Shown here in pieces: positions 8,373-16,318 of a DNA stretch of 46,338 bases. Numbering within the stretch: the first letter of the stretch is position 1; each line of letters starts with the position of its first letter. This DNA is from Prevotella sp. UBA2754 (lineage in GTDB: Bacteria > Bacteroidota > Bacteroidia > Bacteroidales > Bacteroidaceae). The stretch lies in assembly GCA_002353295.1 (NCBI GenBank), contig DEJG01000022.1, positions 241,442-287,779 on the forward strand, written 5' to 3'. The notes beneath the pieces were generated by a model, which ran no database searches, had not been told where the DNA came from, and worked only from the letters and a program-made list of their open reading frames with translations. The position numbers and the translations under genes are program-made.

Positions 8373-9296
8373 TTACCTTTGGTGATCAAGATGCAACCGC
8401 CAGATGATATAGTCACGCCACTGATAATACTTGGTCATTAGGGTACGCTTCCGACAGTACCAGCGCAAGCGCATGTTGACGAAATGCTTGGGATAGTCGA
8501 TGATGGCTCCCGGTGTAACAAGGAAATGGCTGTAATCTGTTACCTTGTCTTTCATGAATCCCCGATGCTGGAAATGGGCATAGAGTGATTCTCGCTTTTC
8601 CAATGTCCCGTTGTTGAACCGTAGCATATACAGTTTATTGTCAATATGCTCGAAAATGACCTGTTGCCACCCTCTTGTAAGACTATTGAAATGATAGGAC
8701 TGTTTGGGCTTAGAGGCATTGTCAAAAGGCTCTTCCAGCCAACAGTCATCGGGGCGGCAGTCACGCCATTTGTCACTGCATCCCTTATGGTTGAACTCAT
8801 CGAAGAAAGTGATCTTCGAGGTGGTGAACGCATCTCGGTAGTCCTGATAGCCTTCCACCTTTTTCATGAAATAGGTGTTGGTGTCTTCATCATTGTGGAG
8901 GAGGGTCAGATGTCCCCATCCAAGTATCAGCTTATGTTCCAGGACACTGTCTGTAAGGAAAGAACGTATGTCCCCGTATACGAGGTCGAGATCACCAAAG
9001 CCCCAGATGTCATACTCCTTGATATAATCCTTTAAAATGTAACCGTATGCTTGCTTGTATTCACATAGCTTATAGGATCGGTCAAGGACAATAGGGAAGT
9101 CAAATGCCTTTTGTGTAACCTTTTGGAAATCACTAAACTGCATTTGATGAACGATAATATTCTTGGCTGGTTCTACATCGGCATCAGTGAAAAACATATA
9201 GTCTACCGACTCATTTCTCAGTGCCGAGGCACGCCACATCTTGTATTGTGCGGGCAATTTCCCGAAATAGGGGAATATGAGAACGATTGATTTCAT
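8373..9296 (-). CDS. DUF6625-type putative glycosyltransferase
   Basis: 307 residues from the ATG at 9296. The reading frame stays open to 9422, but the extra part overlaps the upstream AT3 coding end and lacks family character. MKSIVLIFPYFGKLPAQY, FFTDADVEP and YKLCEYKQAYGYI, followed by WGFGDLDLVYGDIR, match what I recall of the DUF6625 family in polysaccharide clusters. GDLDLVYG looks like the D-x-D metal and nucleotide-sugar site of GT-A enzymes. The late WxxRDCRPDDCWLEE stretch is also distinctive. It sits between two AT3 genes in the operon (6 bases after the previous stop). The sugar it would transfer is unknown. The glycosyltransferase role is inference from fold-like motifs and context. 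Confidence 0.75.
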   Translation of the reverse strand: MKSIVLIFPYFGKLPAQYKMWRASALRNESVDYMFFTDADVEPAKNIIVHQMQFSDFQKVTQKAFDFPIVLDRSYKLCEYKQAYGYILKDYIKEYDIWGFGDLDLVYGDIRSFLTDSVLEHKLILGWGHLTLLHNDEDTNTYFMKKVEGYQDYRDAFTTSKITFFDEFNHKGCSDKWRDCRPDDCWLEEPFDNASKPKQSYHFNSLTRGWQQVIFEHIDNKLYMLRFNNGTLEKRESLYAHFQHRGFMKDKVTDYSHFLVTPGAIIDYPKHFVNMRLRWYCRKRTLMTKYYQWRDYIIWRLHLDHQR

Positions 9297-9301
9297 AAAA
9301 T

Positions 9302-10369
9302 TTATTTGATAGTTTTTGTTTTTTCTCTTTCTCCAAGAATATAGTGAGCAGTGATAGGACTTAGGCGTATTACATAGCTGATAAGCAAAGAGAAACCAAT
9401 GATTATGAGTGCGAGAGTACAAGTCAGAAAAAATTCAATAACAGGCATAGGTGTCTCTCGTAATATGGAAGTTTGATAAAAGAGTCCTAAAGGCAGGAAG
9501 AAATAGTGTATGAGGTAGATGTCGAGGGTTCTTTTGCCTGCGAGGAGTAAGAATCTGTTGATATAGGTAGGGGGTGTATATGTCTTAAAAAATTTGAATA
9601 CCAATATAAGTCCCGTCAAATATGTGACGATACGGAAAAGATTGAAATGACGTGTAGTGAGAGGCTCGAAGAATAAGTTGAATGTCAGGAATAAAAGGAT
9701 GCAGGATGCAATGCACCAAGGGTTGTTGAGAAAACTATCAAAACGAGTAAAGTGTTTTTTTGCTAGGATTCCTAATGTGAAAAATAGAAAAAATCCCCAG
9801 TGCCTCATCCCTAATACATGTTTGGTATCAATAGCTATAGGTAATTTGTCGTAGATAGCTTGAACGGAGAATAACAGATAAGTGAGCATACCAAAACCGA
9901 TTAATATCCAATCCTTGATTGTGTTGTTGCATTTAAAAAAGTGAAGGATGAACTCAATGATTGCATAGAAAATAAAGTACACAAAAAGTGCATAGGTAAA
10001 CCAATGAAACCAGATGTCCTCTAATCCGCCATGTAAAAAAGTGCGGTGATTAGATGACGGATGGACATAGAGTAATGCTGACAGGAAAAGAGTCGTAGGT
10101 AAAGCAATTGCCATGAATTTTTTTTGTATAATGGATAGCGCATATTTAATATCCCATGTGACTCCAATCTTATAAGCAAAAAGACCACTGACAAAGAAAA
10201 AGGGAGGATTTCGAAATTCAAATAGAATCGGTTGAAAGGATGGGATATCATCTTGTATGCCGATACAGAAACCTGCGACATGACACATGACAACAGAGAG
10301 AATGAGGAAGCCTTTGAGTGCATCAATGTACTCAATTCGCTTGGGTGTAGTTATATTATTAATTTCCAT
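9302..10369 (-). CDS. Acyltransferase 3 family membrane protein
   Basis: 355 residues. YIDALKGFLILSVVMCHVAG near residues 13-32 is the AT3 start with its His, and FRNPPFFFVSGLFAYK is the usual second motif. About ten membrane segments follow. It is a probable O-acyltransferase for the exopolysaccharide. The start overlaps the end of the upstream GT2 gene by 11 bases, and the stop lies 6 bases before the DUF6625 start, so the genes are tightly coupled. It is one of four AT3 domains in the locus. The other three are at 2191-4064, 5271-6320 and 7374-8372. Confidence 0.88.
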   Translation of the reverse strand: MEINNITTPKRIEYIDALKGFLILSVVMCHVAGFCIGIQDDIPSFQPILFEFRNPPFFFVSGLFAYKIGVTWDIKYALSIIQKKFMAIALPTTLFLSALLYVHPSSNHRTFLHGGLEDIWFHWFTYALFVYFIFYAIIEFILHFFKCNNTIKDWILIGFGMLTYLLFSVQAIYDKLPIAIDTKHVLGMRHWGFFLFFTLGILAKKHFTRFDSFLNNPWCIASCILLFLTFNLFFEPLTTRHFNLFRIVTYLTGLILVFKFFKTYTPPTYINRFLLLAGKRTLDIYLIHYFFLPLGLFYQTSILRETPMPVIEFFLTCTLALIIIGFSLLISYVIRLSPITAHYILGEREKTKTIK

Positions 10370-11162
10370 ATATACGATTAATAATTCTTATACAGTAGGT
10401 AAGGAATTTACGGCTGCGAGTATCGGAAATCAGACGCATGAGTTTGTACATGGTGCTCTTATCTAACAAGTAAAGTGTCTCGTAGTCCTGGATGGCTCCA
10501 TGAGGCAGTACTTCTGCGATAACCTGTTGGTGTTCCTGTATGCGTCGCTCATTCTGCGCCATACTGATTCCGTCAGGCTCCCGTCGGCAGATGATATCAT
10601 CTGTGAGTTGGACATTGCATTGCTCCACGCAGATCTTCTGAATATAGAATTTCACGTCTGCCACCAGTTTCAATGTCTCGTCATAAGGAGAGTTAGCAAA
10701 CAATTCCCGTTTAAAGAAAGTACTCTGATGGGGAAGAGTATGGTGTATGAATGTCAGCATGGAAAGCCGTGGAGGAAGTATCGTTACAAAGCCTTGTTGG
10801 GTTGTCTCATTGAAATGATAGTCCCTGCCGACGATGATGTCAGCGGGATTCCCTTTTTTTGAAATTTTCTCTAATACACATTCATTGAAAAAGCAATCAC
10901 CGGAATTCATGAAGTTCAAGTAATCACCTGTTGCCTTTGCTATACCTTTGTTCATGGCATTGTAGATGCCTTTATCAGGTTCGGATACCCAATAATCTAT
11001 ATTTTTATCGTATTCTTTTAAGACATCAACACTTCCGTCAGTTGATCCTCCGTCAATGACGATGTACTCAAAGTCACGACAAGTTTGGTTAATCACGCTC
11101 TCAATAGTCTTACGAAGACCATCTCTGTTGTTGTAATTGACGGTGATAATTGAATATTTCAT
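10359..11162 (-). CDS. Glycosyltransferase family 2
   Basis: 267-residue soluble GT-A enzyme. MKYSIITVNYNNRDGL is the nucleotide-binding start. VIDGGSTDGS follows, then WVSEPDKGIYNAMNKGI, and FMNSGDCF takes the place of the D-x-D region. These features match a well-known Bacteroidales group of GT2 enzymes in surface glycan loci. It lies 22 bases after the stop of the inserted ATPase gene and overlaps the next AT3 gene by 11 bases. Expected role: adds a sugar to the lipid-linked repeat unit on the cytoplasmic face. Donor unknown. Confidence 0.92.
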   Translation of the reverse strand: MKYSIITVNYNNRDGLRKTIESVINQTCRDFEYIVIDGGSTDGSVDVLKEYDKNIDYWVSEPDKGIYNAMNKGIAKATGDYLNFMNSGDCFFNECVLEKISKKGNPADIIVGRDYHFNETTQQGFVTILPPRLSMLTFIHHTLPHQSTFFKRELFANSPYDETLKLVADVKFYIQKICVEQCNVQLTDDIICRREPDGISMAQNERRIQEHQQVIAEVLPHGAIQDYETLYLLDKSTMYKLMRLISDTRSRKFLTYCIRIINRIYGN

Positions 11163-11184
11163 AGGGGACAGGAATTGAATAAAC

Positions 11185-12327
11185 TTAAAAAATAGTACTT
11201 AACCATTCTGCAAAGAAATAGTCATAAACACGATAGACACCGTCTGATTGCGTCACAAGGCCATTCTTAAGTAATAACTTGATAGCAGACTGAACAGAAC
11301 TGGCAGAGTTGAGATTGTATTTCTTGATGAATTTCGTTGATGTGATATTCTTGGCGTGTCCCTCCTTGGCAATAGCTTGTAATACAATTTTCTGTTTTGG
11401 TGGGAGGTTAGACAATAAATCTTTGTAACTTCCTTCCTGAGACATGATGACGTTTTTCTTTGCCTCATTGATCATGTCTGACTGACAATGTCCACCAGAT
11501 GGTGTTGAGGCATACAGTTCATTCATCATCATCTGTACAAACCATGTGTAACCGTCAAACATGCTCCAAACAGTTTTGACGACCTCTTCGTCTATATCCT
11601 TTCTGTTTCCTCGGAATAAATGACAGGCGAAGTCGGTATATGTATCCATAGGAATAGGATCAAGTCCCATGCTGATAGCGCTTTGATAAAAAGGCTTTGA
11701 GGGCGAGTTGAACATATTGCTCATCATGTGCCGTTTACTGCCGGCAAAAATAAATTTTGCCTTCTTGCATCGTTGAATTTTTGTTCTGAGCAAAGCTTCC
11801 ACATTTTTTTCAGTATATTCTCCTATCTGTTGGAACTCATCAATAGCGATAATACAAGGTTTATCAGCCTCATCGATATAAGCAAAGATCTCATCCAGTG
11901 TGGTAAGTGGTGCTTGTATGTCACCCAGCCCTAAATCGAAGGATGGAGAGCCTGTCATGGCATCTAGCTTAAAACCAATACGGAAAGATGTAATGACTTG
12001 GAAAAACTTCTCTTTCCATAGCGTTTTTTGCGGTTTTAATTGTTCGTAGATTTCCTTTCCAAATGAATATACAAATTCTGCCAAAGATGTTGTGGCATAG
12101 ATGTCAATATAAAAGACATAATATTTTTCTATGATATCTTCTTGGTGAAAGAAATGCTGTATGAGACCAGACTTGCCTATACGTCGAGGAGAGATAAGCG
12201 CGACATCACGTCCGTTTATTATTTGTTTGCGAAGGAAAGCTGTTTCAGCTTCCCTGTCACAAAAATATTTGTCTGATAGGTATTTCCCAATGATAAAGGG
12301 ATTGCTTACATCATTTATACTCATCAT
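11185..12327 (-). CDS. AAA/STAND-type ATPase (ATPase_2-like)
   Basis: 380 residues. SPRRIGKS (46-53) is a Walker A motif with Ser in place of the first Gly. CIIAIDEFQQI near 160 is Walker B. An Arg-rich sensor region (FAGSKRH) follows. The C-terminal 80 residues look like a winged-helix domain (QSAIKLLLKNGLVTQSDGVY). This architecture is common in multi-copy Bacteroidales ATPases of unknown function related to the archaeal ATPase_2 group. It has no evident part in polysaccharide synthesis although it lies inside the operon. It has its own candidate -7 box at 12344-12351 and an 88-base gap upstream, so it may be an inserted unit. The start could be either of the first two Met codons. Confidence 0.8.
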   Translation of the reverse strand: MMSINDVSNPFIIGKYLSDKYFCDREAETAFLRKQIINGRDVALISPRRIGKSGLIQHFFHQEDIIEKYYVFYIDIYATTSLAEFVYSFGKEIYEQLKPQKTLWKEKFFQVITSFRIGFKLDAMTGSPSFDLGLGDIQAPLTTLDEIFAYIDEADKPCIIAIDEFQQIGEYTEKNVEALLRTKIQRCKKAKFIFAGSKRHMMSNMFNSPSKPFYQSAISMGLDPIPMDTYTDFACHLFRGNRKDIDEEVVKTVWSMFDGYTWFVQMMMNELYASTPSGGHCQSDMINEAKKNVIMSQEGSYKDLLSNLPPKQKIVLQAIAKEGHAKNITSTKFIKKYNLNSASSVQSAIKLLLKNGLVTQSDGVYRVYDYFFAEWLSTIF

Positions 12328-12343
12328 ATTCTCGATTTTATTG

Positions 12344-12351
12344 CAAATATA
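12344..12351 (-). promoter_or_regulatory. -7 box for the ATPase gene
   Basis: The minus strand reads TATATTTG, a full match to TAnnTTTG, about 17 bases before the start codon. No clear -33 TTTG is seen. The 12328-12415 gap holds nothing else recognisable. Confidence 0.45.
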
Positions 12352-12415
12352 ATAATTATATTTATAATAAAGCCTATTGAGCTGTACTTTTTGATGTTCT
12401 TTAACGAATTTGCGT

Positions 12416-13936
12416 TTATGGTCTTATTCTTTTGAGGCTATCCTTGGCTCCCTTGGCAAAAAGAAGGGTGAGGGTGAGATCAATGGTTAGGAAGATGACC
12501 ATGCCAATGGCGGCATATTCTATCCATGACCAGATACTTTGATAGGGGTTGATGGGAATACAGTATAAGATAAATGTGGAGGAGAAGAAGGATAGGGTAG
12601 ATATCGCATAATTTCTCATGACTCCTTTCCAATAGATAGATACCGGCACCTTAAAACCAGATGAAAAGAGATAATAAGGCTTCCAAAGCACGACAATTGT
12701 TATGAGACTAACTATCTTTCCTAAAAGGATTCCGATGATGCCCCATTTCAGACCACAAACTATTGTAATGGATACATTGATAATCAACTCTGCCCATGCT
12801 GACCATACATCAGCGTATAATCCATGGGCGTAGTTAAATGCGTCAACGGAACCACGGGAATTGGTGATATAAATGAATATAACGAGGAGTACAAGGATTT
12901 GATGATCCATAATATATTCAGTTCCTAACCAATGGGCTACGAATGGCTCCAGAAAGTTGTATAGTGCGAAACAGAGAATGGTGGCAATGGTATGCTGAAT
13001 CGTAGTAAATTCCCAAAAGACACTAAGCAGCCTCTTTTTATCTCCTTCTGCCACTAAATTACCTATACTTGCCCCGACACTGCCGGTAACAGCAGAGAAA
13101 AGCGATATGATTTTAGAGATGATAATCATGTAGTTGCCATAGTAGGCAACCATTTTCAGGGATACAAAAAGGAAGATAAAGAGCTCATCGCTTTTTGTTA
13201 ATATGAAATCTTTGATTTTATGAATAAAGACTTGCTTGGTTTTCGTTAGGACTTCAGGATATTTTTTTAATAATAGTTTTCCTTCTTTCTTATTTATTTT
13301 GAGCCATGGATATTCCTTGTTAATTTTCCAATTCAAAATAATACAACCAATGATACCAAACAGAAATTCTACAGCTACCCATACATATAAGTTCTTATAA
13401 TGGTATGCTAAAAAAATCTGAAGAGCAATTTTCACAAGGTTTGCCGACTGGTAGTAGATGGCGACTAAATAGTTTTTCTGATCCGCACTAAGTAGTATTT
13501 GTCGATAATTGATAAAATAGCCAATCAGTGAAGAGCCCAAGAAGGAATAAAAGGCGAAGTAGATAATGCCAAAGCCTAATTCCACCTTAGCAAAAATCAA
13601 TGGGAAGAAGAGGCTGATGAGCACAGCTCCCCCAAAGATAATGGCTCCAATCCAATTATAAAGATAGCCAAGTAAAGTCAGTATTTCTTGAATTTCTTTC
13701 TTGTTATCTGTCTGGAGGGGCTTAAACAGAAAATATCCAATACTCGCAGAGATGCCCAGTTCTGTCAGGTTCAGATATCCCAGAATATTCCCCAGGGTAC
13801 CAGTCAGACCGATAAACTCAGCTCCCAGGCAGTCGAGGAAAATCTTTCGGGAGAAAAAGGCAAAAAAGAGGGAAAGGAAGTAAAAAATCAAATTTACTTC
13901 CGCATTCAACATACTCTTATGTAACCGTCCGCTCAT
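12416..13936 (-). CDS. Wzx-like polysaccharide flippase
   Basis: 506-residue polytopic protein with 12 or more hydrophobic segments, of the MOP/MATE superfamily polysaccharide branch. The start LNAEVNLIFYFLSLFFAFFS followed by FLDCLGAEFIGLTG and NLTELGISASIGYFLFKPL is typical of Bacteroidales capsule flippases. It would move the undecaprenyl-linked repeat unit to the periplasmic face. Its ATG overlaps the upstream GT2 stop in an ATGA junction (13933-13936). The central part is AT-rich, as is usual for Wzx genes. The assignment is firm; substrate specificity is unknown. Confidence 0.92.
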   Translation of the reverse strand: MSGRLHKSMLNAEVNLIFYFLSLFFAFFSRKIFLDCLGAEFIGLTGTLGNILGYLNLTELGISASIGYFLFKPLQTDNKKEIQEILTLLGYLYNWIGAIIFGGAVLISLFFPLIFAKVELGFGIIYFAFYSFLGSSLIGYFINYRQILLSADQKNYLVAIYYQSANLVKIALQIFLAYHYKNLYVWVAVEFLFGIIGCIILNWKINKEYPWLKINKKEGKLLLKKYPEVLTKTKQVFIHKIKDFILTKSDELFIFLFVSLKMVAYYGNYMIIISKIISLFSAVTGSVGASIGNLVAEGDKKRLLSVFWEFTTIQHTIATILCFALYNFLEPFVAHWLGTEYIMDHQILVLLVIFIYITNSRGSVDAFNYAHGLYADVWSAWAELIINVSITIVCGLKWGIIGILLGKIVSLITIVVLWKPYYLFSSGFKVPVSIYWKGVMRNYAISTLSFFSSTFILYCIPINPYQSIWSWIEYAAIGMVIFLTIDLTLTLLFAKGAKDSLKRIRP

Positions 13937-15135
13937 AGTCCTTGCTTGTCATGAGTAGTATGGAGAAAATCCTTGCTTTTCAAATCCATTTTAAACAGGT
14001 TGCCCAGCATAAGACCAACCAGTTTGACGGTGGAAAGCAGCTTTCCGAATAGTGCTTTGGTGCGCATTCTCTTGGGGATTGCAACAAAGATAGAAAGAGA
14101 GATTAAGAGGAAAAGTCCCCACCACTTCAGACTCCATGGAAAGTAAATGTATGTCATCACCATTGCGATGAAACTGGTAAGTACCAATAGGATAGAACGG
14201 GGAATTAACGCCTGCTGCATTGTTTTGTCGATATAATGGATGTTGCCAGTCTTGATGGCAGTAGGGAGGTAGGGGAGCATCATCAACAGACTCTGAATTT
14301 GTCCTGTCATCCAGCGGAGGCGTTGACGCTGGAAGTTCTCTGAGCTGCTGACTTTCTCATCGAAGACCAAAATATCTTCTTCATATTTGATGAAGATATG
14401 CTCCTTCATCAATTCAATTTCCATCTCACGGTCTTCCACGGCTGTTTCAAATGAACCAACATGGTTTTTGAACCATTCATATTCGAAGCACATACCTGAT
14501 CCAATCAGTGCTGAGGAAATGCCAATCCTGTTATGTGCCTTTCGGAAGAGCGTGTTATTAATCTCTTCACTAATGCCATCCAAAACTGCAACATCATTAT
14601 CACTGTTCTTAGCGCAACGGTGGCACTGGATGGCGCGATGTCCTTGGCGGCAGGAAACATTGACCTGTTCCAGAAAATCAGACAGTACGGCATTGTCAGC
14701 ATCTAAGATAATGACGTAGTCATAGTGTTCCTCCGTATGCTCCAGTGCGTAGTAGAGTGCTTTCGCCTTACTGCTTTTCTCAAACTGTGGGGTGAATAGA
14801 GTAATAGGCAGTTGTTGAAGTTGGTCATTGGTCTCATCGGTCATGTGATCAGAGATGACCACGATATGATAGAGCTCCTGAGGATAGGTACTTTTCAGAC
14901 ACTGGCGGACGGAATGGACGATTACTTTATCTTCCTGATAGGCAGGGAAGAGAATGAGGAAGGAGAATGGTTGAGGTCTGAGGTCTAAGGTCTGAGGTCT
15001 AAGGTCTGAGGGGTGAGTGGTGAGTGGTGAGCGCTTGGAGAATAGGGAGACAAAGGCATAGAAAGCTACATAGATGACAGATGGTGCCATGAAGATCCAT
15101 AGCAGCCAGTCTATCGTATGTATTGTTGTCCACAT
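13933..15135 (-). CDS. Membrane-bound glycosyltransferase family 2 with heptamer-repeat linker
   Basis: 400 residues. There is an N-terminal membrane segment (about 8-32), then a GT2 catalytic domain (FLILFPAYQEDKV, VVISDHMTDE, VIILDADNAV as D-x-D, and the acceptor motif QRQRLRWMTGQ, which is QxxRW-like), and then two or three C-terminal membrane segments. It is a paralogue of the next gene upstream (15145-16314). The linker SPLTTHPSDLRPQTLDLRPQ between the first membrane segment and the catalytic domain is encoded by nine tandem 7-base units (14972-15034). The paralogue has a shorter, unrelated linker. With 63 bases the array is presently in frame. Gain or loss of one unit would shift the frame. 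The enzyme probably elongates the repeat unit at the inner membrane. Confidence 0.9.
   Translation of the reverse strand: MWTTIHTIDWLLWIFMAPSVIYVAFYAFVSLFSKRSPLTTHPSDLRPQTLDLRPQPFSFLILFPAYQEDKVIVHSVRQCLKSTYPQELYHIVVISDHMTDETNDQLQQLPITLFTPQFEKSSKAKALYYALEHTEEHYDYVIILDADNAVLSDFLEQVNVSCRQGHRAIQCHRCAKNSDNDVAVLDGISEEINNTLFRKAHNRIGISSALIGSGMCFEYEWFKNHVGSFETAVEDREMEIELMKEHIFIKYEEDILVFDEKVSSSENFQRQRLRWMTGQIQSLLMMLPYLPTAIKTGNIHYIDKTMQQALIPRSILLVLTSFIAMVMTYIYFPWSLKWWGLFLLISLSIFVAIPKRMRTKALFGKLLSTVKLVGLMLGNLFKMDLKSKDFLHTTHDKQGL
14972..15034 (-). repeat. Nine tandem 7-base units inside a GT2 gene
   Basis: On the plus strand the units are TGAGGTC, TGAGGTC, TAAGGTC, TGAGGTC, TAAGGTC, TGAGGGG, TGAGTGG, TGAGTGG and TGAGCGC, in unbroken period 7. 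They encode the linker before the catalytic domain. Seven is not a multiple of three, so copy-number change alters the reading frame. Confidence 0.9.
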
Positions 15136-15144
15136 GATTTAACG

Positions 15145-16314
15145 TTAACCTTTCTTTTCTCTTAATTCCCTATGTTCTACCCAGTCGGCAATTTTGGATA
15201 GACCGGGTATGGATTTCATAAGTACTATGGGCGTTTTGAAGAAAGTGGAGTCCCAGTTCTTGTCTACTAAATAGTCTGGGGTAGCCATGGCAAAAACCAA
15301 AAGTACAATAGCAAATAAAGCCCACCATTTAAAGGCGAGGGAGGTATAAATCATGGGCATGATTATTCCCATTAATACAATCACAGCCATTAACAGCATA
15401 CGGGGCATCAGCATCCATTGAATAATCTTGTCTGCCCAGCTATAATATCGGTTAACGAGGGCTATCGGCAGGTATTTGATGTTCTTCTGGAGTGTTATGA
15501 ATTGTGCCTTTATCCAGCGTCCTCTCTCCCGGTTGAACTCATCAGATTCACGGGTTTTCTCGTTAAAGACGTATAGTTGGTCAAAGTAGTCTACATGGAT
15601 ATGTTGGCGCATCAGCATGGCATCCAGTTCCTTGTCTTCCCAAGCTGATTTGACCTCGAAGATGTTGTTCTTAAACCAAGTGAAGTCAAAAGCACAGCCT
15701 GATCCCATTAAACCAGCCGACAGACCAACTGCGATATGTCCGCGACGGAAAATGGAGTTGTTGATTTCCTCAAAGATAGCCCCCATGCGTGCAGCTGTCG
15801 TGTCCCGATTACGGGACAGAATGTGGGTCTGTATCGCCTTGGTTCCCGCAGACTCGTAAGCAGCATTCAGATCCTCAAGAAATTCGGGTTCTACCAAATC
15901 CCCAGCATCCAAAATAACGACAATATCATATATTTTAAATTGGGGAAGATTGTTGATGGCAAGTTGTAATGCCATAGCTTTCGTACTTTTCTCAAATTTG
16001 GGTGTTAGTAATGTAATCGGTTCCTGGGCAAGGCGCATGTTGGTCATCTCATCGTTCTGGTCTGATACGACAGAAATGTCAAATTGTCGTTGTGGATAGG
16101 TCTGTCCTAAAACAGATTTCACTGTCTGAATTACCTTTTTGTTCTTATAGGCGGGAATTAAGACAATAAACCGGTTCTGATGATTAGTCTTGGGTAATGC
16201 TCCCTGATGTGCCATCATGGAGGTGATAGTAAAAAACAGCATGTATAGTACAGTCAATGCTGTAAAGATAAACAACACCCCGTCAACGGTATATAATAAT
16301 TTCCAAAAATCCAT
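15145..16314 (-). CDS. Membrane-bound glycosyltransferase family 2
   Basis: 389 residues. An N-terminal membrane segment (about 8-30) is followed by a GT2 domain with FIVLIPAYKNKKVI, VVSDQNDEMTN and VVILDAGD. In the last of these the usual second Asp of D-x-D is shifted, reading DAGD. FNRERGRWIKAQ is the acceptor-site motif. Two or three membrane segments close the protein. It is a tandem paralogue of the gene at 13933-15135, and 9 bases separate the two. A 4-base gap joins it to the upstream GT2. The probable role is transfer of a sugar to the lipid-linked intermediate or to the growing chain at the inner membrane. The donor is not readable. Confidence 0.9.
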   Translation of the reverse strand: MDFWKLLYTVDGVLFIFTALTVLYMLFFTITSMMAHQGALPKTNHQNRFIVLIPAYKNKKVIQTVKSVLGQTYPQRQFDISVVSDQNDEMTNMRLAQEPITLLTPKFEKSTKAMALQLAINNLPQFKIYDIVVILDAGDLVEPEFLEDLNAAYESAGTKAIQTHILSRNRDTTAARMGAIFEEINNSIFRRGHIAVGLSAGLMGSGCAFDFTWFKNNIFEVKSAWEDKELDAMLMRQHIHVDYFDQLYVFNEKTRESDEFNRERGRWIKAQFITLQKNIKYLPIALVNRYYSWADKIIQWMLMPRMLLMAVIVLMGIIMPMIYTSLAFKWWALFAIVLLVFAMATPDYLVDKNWDSTFFKTPIVLMKSIPGLSKIADWVEHRELREKKG

Positions 16315-16318
16315 ATCT

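Noticed and set aside
8373..9422. Longer DUF6625 frame starting at 9422
   Set aside because: The extra 42 residues overlap the upstream AT3 coding end and do not look like the family. The ATG at 9296 begins the recognisable domain.
14972..15034. CRISPR array or transposon end
   Set aside because: The units are 7 bases with no spacers, and they are translated as part of a GT2 gene.
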